Origin: Owenia fusiformis
Lineage: Eukaryota > Annelida > Polychaeta > Sabellida > Oweniidae
DNA: 64,000 bases
Assembly: GCA_903813345.2 (NCBI GenBank)
Contig: CAIIXF020000001.1
Coordinates: forward strand, 30,867,915-30,931,914
Reading direction: 5' to 3'
Shown: positions 59,279 to 64,000 of the stretch, piece after piece
Position numbering within the stretch: the first letter of the stretch is position 1
Layout: each line of letters opens with the position of its first letter
The notes under the pieces: generated by a model
The model's input: only the letters and a program-made list of their open reading frames with translations
Told to the model about the DNA's origin: nothing
Databases searched by the model: none
Position numbers and translations under genes: made by a program

Positions 59279-61732
59279 GTGAGTTCTCTTGTACATATCT
59301 GCCCTGCTCCCAGATAAAACAGTGAACGAATAGATCACAGAGAGTACACCAAAAAGATTGACAAACATTTAATTTAACTTAATCCAGATTAATATTCCAT
59401 TTCTTATCGTTATTCTGAAATGTGGTTTATTTAGAAGGGGACTTATCATTGGTAATATAATTTCTTTAAAGCTAATAATAAATATATCAAAGGAGAACGT
59501 TTCACGTTTAGGGTGTTGACGATTGGTTTGTATTATCGTTTTTTGGGTCAAGATTCAAGAAGGATGTACTTAAGAACAAAATGATTTAAAACATGATGTG
59601 AAGCATCCTCACGTATAGAATGCAGATGGTCAATATTTCGCTGTTTGAACTGAAATGACAATCTCAGAGCGAATAAAATAAATCAGAGTAAATCAAAAAT
59701 CGTCTAAAGTATACCCTGTTTCGGGTACTACACTGACATATTTTGCTCAACTGTTGACGTACCAGCTCGAGCTAAACTTCTATCCATTCTTACAGCAAAT
59801 TGGCATTCGTCATATCATTAATTCTTTATACAATACTTCTTATTGAATTCAACTTCCAATGCAGCTGCATCCAATATTTTGCAATCAATTTAATTTTTGT
59901 TTCAGAACTATCGAAATCGGATTTCAAAACGGACTGCCCCTGTTTATCTTTGTAAACAGTTTGATCCAGAGGGAAAGTTTCGGAACCCTGCTCTTGATTT
60001 CCTCCAAGAGGGTCTGGACTATGTTAAAGCTCGAAGGGAATTGGACGCTATAGAAAAAATCGAGGCCGAGAAATTAAAGGAAGAAGAAAACAGTAGACTA
60101 TTGAGATATTCTCTGGATTCTGATGTTAGACATATACGTGCCCCCAAAGACTATCAATCTGAAGTGCAATTGGTAACGCGATCGCTAGGAGGTGGACAGT
60201 CCAATTGGTTACCTAACATTCGAGACAATGACAAGGTTACTTCGGGAAAGCAAGATTCCAGTCAAAATAAATCCAAAAGTAAGTCTTCTATTCCCAAAGG
60301 CTACAAAAAGAACCCAAAAAGAAGAAAAACTCGGAGAAGTGACACCGAATTGTCACCACCACCTTTAGTTGATTCCCACGCTTACGACAGTTATAGATCA
60401 ACAAAGTTTGACCAAGGAGATGTTCCGAGTGAATCAGATGAACTTCCAATTGAGCCCATTGACCCGAGTGCGTACATCGATGAAGAAACAAACAGTGAAA
60501 CATCGTATAAGACTCTAAGCACGTTCCCTCCATTGCTAGACACCAAACCAACAGGAGGTGGCATAAAAACTGGTGGTGGACAACAAATCCGTTATCATTA
60601 TGGTATTCCAGTTAAAGGGGTTACAAATGAGGAAATTACGGGTATGAGGGATGAAGATAGTTTCGTTTTGGGGAAGAAACAACAAAGAATACGTGATAGT
60701 AGAGAGACACAACGTTCTAATTCAAGTTTGATATCTCCAACAAACGTGAAGATTGCTCCCAAAATTGACATCAAACATTGTGATTGTGAAAAACCCCGGC
60801 CAAAAACCAGATCAGGATCAACAAAGTGTGGAGAGTGTCTGGGAAGTGGACAACATGAAATGTGGTGCTCTAGTAAGGACGTTCACAGACAGAAAACAGT
60901 TTGTGGGGATTGTGGGCTTGCTTTGGCATCGACTTCCATGACAAGTGCCAGGTCATCAGGGTCCAGTTCACGACCATTAACGGTAATCTCCACGGTGGAA
61001 TCTCACGAACATGGATCTGAGGGGCAATTGAGAAAATCTTCAAGTCGTAAAAAGCTGAAGTCAAGAAGTAGGAAACTGACTAAAAGTGAACGGAAACCTG
61101 AAACACCAATCAAAATAGAAATGGCAATTCCTGCTTTGCCTGAAGTGACTATCAAAGAATCTACTCCGAGATTGAAATACGAGCCTAAGAAGAAACCAAG
61201 GACTAACTTAGCTATAATGTCATTTGGTGACATCGACGATGAACCGGAGCCTGTCGTCGTCCCGCAAATCACTAGCCGTGTACAGGAAAAAACCGAAGAG
61301 CAAATTGAGTTAGAAAACAAAATGTTTCAGATTCAATTATTGAATGAACAAGACGAAAAAGCAAAGAGATTGTGTCTTATGAAAGATCTCAACCCCCACA
61401 GTAGCTATGGCGAGGCGTACAACCGTGCCTTAGCAGACGCTAGGGCAAAGCGTCTGCCATTAGAGCCTTGGATGTTGGGCCAGAGGACAACAAATGCTTA
61501 TGTTTATTCTTACTTCAGCCACTTACCTAACAAATGCCTCTGTGGAAAATGCAGTACATGCGATAAGCCAGCGACCATAGTGCCAAAACGCGCAAAGAAA
61601 TCCAAGAAAGAAAGCGAAATGAAATCCATATTTGGAAATCTGAATGTCAATGACTATTATCCAGGGGGAAATAAAAATCCACTTAAATTAAATAATTTCA
61701 TGAATAAAAATGATAGAATGAAATTCAAATAA
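58856..61732 (+). CDS. two-exon gene, 749-residue protein of unknown function
   Basis: Exon 1 (58856-59278, donor GTGAGT) and exon 2 (59906-61732, acceptor TTGTTTCAG) join in phase 0. The ATG context AAAATGG is good and an in-frame continuation of 750 codons is strong evidence for a real gene. Residues ~45-60 are Pro/Ser-rich, ~175-205 form an Arg/Glu-rich helix likely to be a coiled coil (RRELDAIEKIEAEKLKEEE), and ~230-260 are Lys-rich. A Cys cluster at ~433-478 contains CDC, CGEC and CGDC pairs, and a second at ~683-693 reads CLCGKCSTC; both could bind zinc. No signal peptide or membrane segment, so probably intracellular. I do not recognise the family. It converges on the next gene. Confidence 0.85.
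59279..59905 (+). other. intron of the unknown gene
   Basis: A 627-bp intron with GTGAGT donor and a pyrimidine-rich TTTTTGTTTCAG acceptor. Nothing else recognised inside. Confidence 0.75.
59906..61732 (+). CDS. unknown gene, exon 2 and stop
   Basis: Encodes 608 residues beginning NYRNRISKRTAPVYLCKQF, including the predicted coiled coil, both Cys clusters and a basic C-terminus (KRAKKSKKE). TAA at 61730-61732. Confidence 0.88.
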   Translation, partial: NYRNRISKRTAPVYLCKQFDPEGKFRNPALDFLQEGLDYVKARRELDAIEKIEAEKLKEEENSRLLRYSLDSDVRHIRAPKDYQSEVQLVTRSLGGGQSNWLPNIRDNDKVTSGKQDSSQNKSKSKSSIPKGYKKNPKRRKTRRSDTELSPPPLVDSHAYDSYRSTKFDQGDVPSESDELPIEPIDPSAYIDEETNSETSYKTLSTFPPLLDTKPTGGGIKTGGGQQIRYHYGIPVKGVTNEEITGMRDEDSFVLGKKQQRIRDSRETQRSNSSLISPTNVKIAPKIDIKHCDCEKPRPKTRSGSTKCGECLGSGQHEMWCSSKDVHRQKTVCGDCGLALASTSMTSARSSGSSSRPLTVISTVESHEHGSEGQLRKSSSRKKLKSRSRKLTKSERKPETPIKIEMAIPALPEVTIKESTPRLKYEPKKKPRTNLAIMSFGDIDDEPEPVVVPQITSRVQEKTEEQIELENKMFQIQLLNEQDEKAKRLCLMKDLNPHSSYGEAYNRALADARAKRLPLEPWMLGQRTTNAYVYSYFSHLPNKCLCGKCSTCDKPATIVPKRAKKSKKESEMKSIFGNLNVNDYYPGGNKNPLKLNNFMNKNDRMKFK

Positions 61733-61739
61733 TAACCTA

Positions 61740-61745
61740 AATAAA
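61740..61745 (+). terminator. candidate poly(A) signal of the unknown gene
   Basis: AATAAA only 8 nt after the stop codon, in a 251-bp gap between convergent stops. If used, the 3' UTR is very short. Confidence 0.4.
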
Positions 61746-61818
61746 AAATGTTTAGCGAATAGATCATTTAAAGAACCATACTGGCATACCATGCATACTG
61801 AGTATAAAAGTATTGCTC

Positions 61819-61824
61819 TTTATT
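61819..61824 (-). terminator. candidate poly(A) signal of the GH130-like gene
   Basis: TTTATT on the + strand, AATAAA on the minus strand, 160 nt after the stop of the minus-strand gene. Confidence 0.4.
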
Positions 61825-61983
61825 GGGAACGACCTCTATATTTATATAGAATTGTTATTTTTAACATAAATTTTTAACATAAACTAAACCAATATGTATG
61901 TAATGCTGAAATGGGCACATTGTGCTTTTTGGTTGATACAAACAATAATATATCGTGATCCTTTACAAATTAATGTGCGTTTG

Positions 61984-63450
61984 TTAATCGAATAGTTCCA
62001 GTTTGTCACGTTTCGCAGCTGATTTTCCTACAAAAGTCTGAACTGAACCAATTGGTACAGACTCCGTGGTTTTATGCACTTCATCAAGTGCCATGGCCTT
62101 CTCTATAACACCTTGGATACCTCTGATGCGAATAAGAACGCCACTATGTTCATTGATATGGCCACTGACCACTGCACTGTCTGAGTTTTCTAGAATTATT
62201 CCAAAGGGTATGAAAAAAGGGTCCTCGCTATTCCAGTGTCTTACTATAGGATATGCAAGGAGTAATGCATTGTCAATCCGCAAGGGGGCACTGACATAAA
62301 CTATGCGAGGTTTTGGTTCAGTGCAAATGATAACTAAGTTGGCTGTAAAATATGTTTTCATTGATGTTTTTTTCAAGAAGGTACTATACGCGATTGATAT
62401 TTGATAGGAATCTTTGTAATGAACAAACGGAGTACCGCCTTGTATATAGTCCTTGTTGACTGAGGATTTGCGTGTGTCTCCCTCAAATACAACAAAGCCA
62501 CATGTACACTTTCTTCCTTGTAGTTTGCATCGAAATACACGTAAAGGATCAAAACTGTATACGAAATACAACTCTCCTTTGCTAATTAAAGGTATCCAAT
62601 GTTTATCTTTCGGTGAACGTTTTAATCGACGGAGCCCTTTAAATGTAGGTTTTATGACAGCGTGCTCTTCAAAGTCCCATAGAAACAAACCATTCACATA
62701 TGTTTTGGTATTTGTTTGGTACTTTAAAGTAAAACATAGATACAATTTTTCATTGAATACGAAAAGTCTTGGACTAATGGGGCCATCTCCAATGTTATGC
62801 TTTGGACCAACCATTCCAACCAAAGAACCAACATCAAGCGGTCCCATAGTTCTGTTGAATCTCTGAACATACAGGTGGTTATCAGAAAACTTGTTCCCCG
62901 ACCGTTTACTATCGCCCAGTGTAAAGATGGCATTATTTATCCAGAAGCGCATGACAGTGACCAGGTGGTTCTTGTGCCACGTTATGGTCGGTTGATTCAC
63001 GTTGATTATTAGATCCCTGGCCCCTACAAGATAAAACTTACGGGCTCGTTCATCTACCATAGGAGAAAATGCATAGATTAATGACGTTGTGACATTTCTC
63101 AGGATGAACCGTCCGAAACCATCATTGGTGAATGTCATCCCTCCAAGTGGATAACTGAACTCGTATTTTGATGGCACATCCAATAAGTTGTTCTTATAAG
63201 AATAGTGGTCTGGTTGCTCTGGACAACGCTGTCTGTAATAAATAATCATCCCCGATCCATTCATACTCCCCATAATTCTTGTTATTACAAATATAGTCCC
63301 AAAAGTCATTCCAATAATCCAGAGCGTTCTCTTCGACGTCACTGGAAAATTATGAAAATGAGATATAATAAATTAATTACATAAAAATACAGGTCATTTA
63401 AATTCTATAACTACAGAGATTGCGTTGTTTTGATCGAAGCAAAACATACT
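61984..63450 (-). CDS. type II membrane protein with GH130/beta-mannosyltransferase-like propeller
   Basis: The main exon (63341-61984) encodes all 452 residues except the first base of the start codon. It begins with acceptor TTTTCCAG and the bases TG. A good donor (GTATGT) lies 108 bp upstream after a terminal A at 63450, so splicing would create AAAAATGACG, a start with A at -3. Residues 7-24 form a hydrophobic signal anchor. The rest has repeated strand motifs: GPISPRLFVFNEKLYLCF (~187-204), KHWIPLISKGELYFVYSFDP (246-265), QGGTPFV (300-306) and PFGIILENSDSAVVSGHI (378-395). These are like the KNW-P, GGTPA and FPCGL motifs of GH130-type and related sugar-transfer propellers. A Golgi-lumen glycan role is inferred. 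If the intron is not real, Met12 (63309) would be the start. Confidence 0.75.
63342..63449 (-). other. candidate 108-bp intron interrupting the start codon
   Basis: Donor GTATGT at 63449-63444 and acceptor TTTTCCAG ending at 63342 on the minus strand. Removing it fuses A to TG and gives the only ATG in front of the long frame, since an in-frame stop lies just upstream in the unspliced sequence. Confidence 0.5.
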
Positions 63451-64000
63451 TTTTAGTTGTCCTTTGGAATTCAACTTGTGAATAAGTATAATGTTATCCT
63501 TTATCCTCTTTCCTCGAATCATTTCATCATTTCCATAACCATCACACATCCAGTCGAAGTATCGCAGCCATCATCAATACACAATTTTGTTCAACGTATA
63601 TATATTCATTTCTATTTTGTCACACTTGTGTTTTTATTAGGATGAAATAAATCCCTATATCAACAATCGACCAATTAGGGGAATTTCACTTGACAAGTGA
63701 TTAAATGTAAGTTTGAGAGACTTTTTTTAATATGGATTGCGTCTTCCTGAACCTCATCTTCAATCAAGCTATATACTGTCATATTCGATTTCTTGTCAAT
63801 CGTGTTTAAGTACTAAACTATTATGCGTTGTTCCAACAAACACCAGGAACGGATATCAAGTGTGATTTTAACACATTCAACAATCACAAGTACACGATTT
63901 AGTTGCAATTCATCACATGTAGCTGGGCATCGGGACTTATGGGAGGGATGAAATATGAATTTTATTCCAAGGGAAAATATGATATCGGCCAAGGAAAATA
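63451..64000. other. upstream region of the GH130-like gene
   Basis: Should hold the 5' UTR and promoter of the minus-strand gene. No clear core promoter or other gene was recognised. Confidence 0.5.

Overview
This is animal nuclear DNA: AT-rich, with intron-split genes (GT/AG borders, conserved phases), large introns and many transposon relics. The GACCTAG/AAGGTCA-type repeats and the gene families present suggest a marine lophotrochozoan, most likely a mollusc. That assignment is an inference from repeat style; no search was possible.

Four protein-coding loci are supported. (1) Positions 528-16753 (+) hold a FREM1-like extracellular-matrix gene that enters from the left edge: nine exons in this window encode 2,231 residues, made of an N-terminal region, twelve CSPG repeats, one Calx-beta domain, a Lys-rich linker and a C-type lectin domain. 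(2) Positions 24914-46690 (-) hold a complete 22-exon secreted metalloprotease of the ADAMTS6/ADAMTS10 type (1,174 residues) with every expected domain through PLAC. It converges on FREM1 across about 8 kb. (3) Positions 58856-61732 (+) hold a two-exon gene for a 749-residue protein I do not recognise, with two Cys-rich clusters. (4) Positions 61984-63450 (-) hold a type II membrane protein (452 residues) that looks like a GH130/beta-mannosyltransferase-type propeller. Its start codon appears to be split by a 108-bp intron. Loci 3 and 4 converge with only 251 bp between stop codons.

Non-coding layout: FREM1 intron 1 carries a 2-kb block of ~0.6-kb tandem units. The FREM1-ADAMTS intergenic region carries a 12-bp minisatellite, a ~608-bp higher-order satellite, a MITE and a decayed Tc1/mariner-type transposon. 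ADAMTS introns hold more DNA transposons with long terminal inverted repeats. The intron next to ADAMTS exon 3 contains an array that repeats the end of that exon with its splice donor. The 12-kb gap from 46.7 to 58.8 kb has no convincing gene, but holds a nested foldback/MITE and two promoter-like patches.

Loci 1 and 2 encode secreted matrix proteins: FREM1 belongs to the basement-membrane Fraser complex, and ADAMTS6/10 act on fibrillin-rich microfibrils. Loci 3 and 4 have no evident link to them. Exon coordinates come from reading splice sites and checking phase; summed exon lengths are divisible by three for both large genes, and neither frame contains an internal stop.
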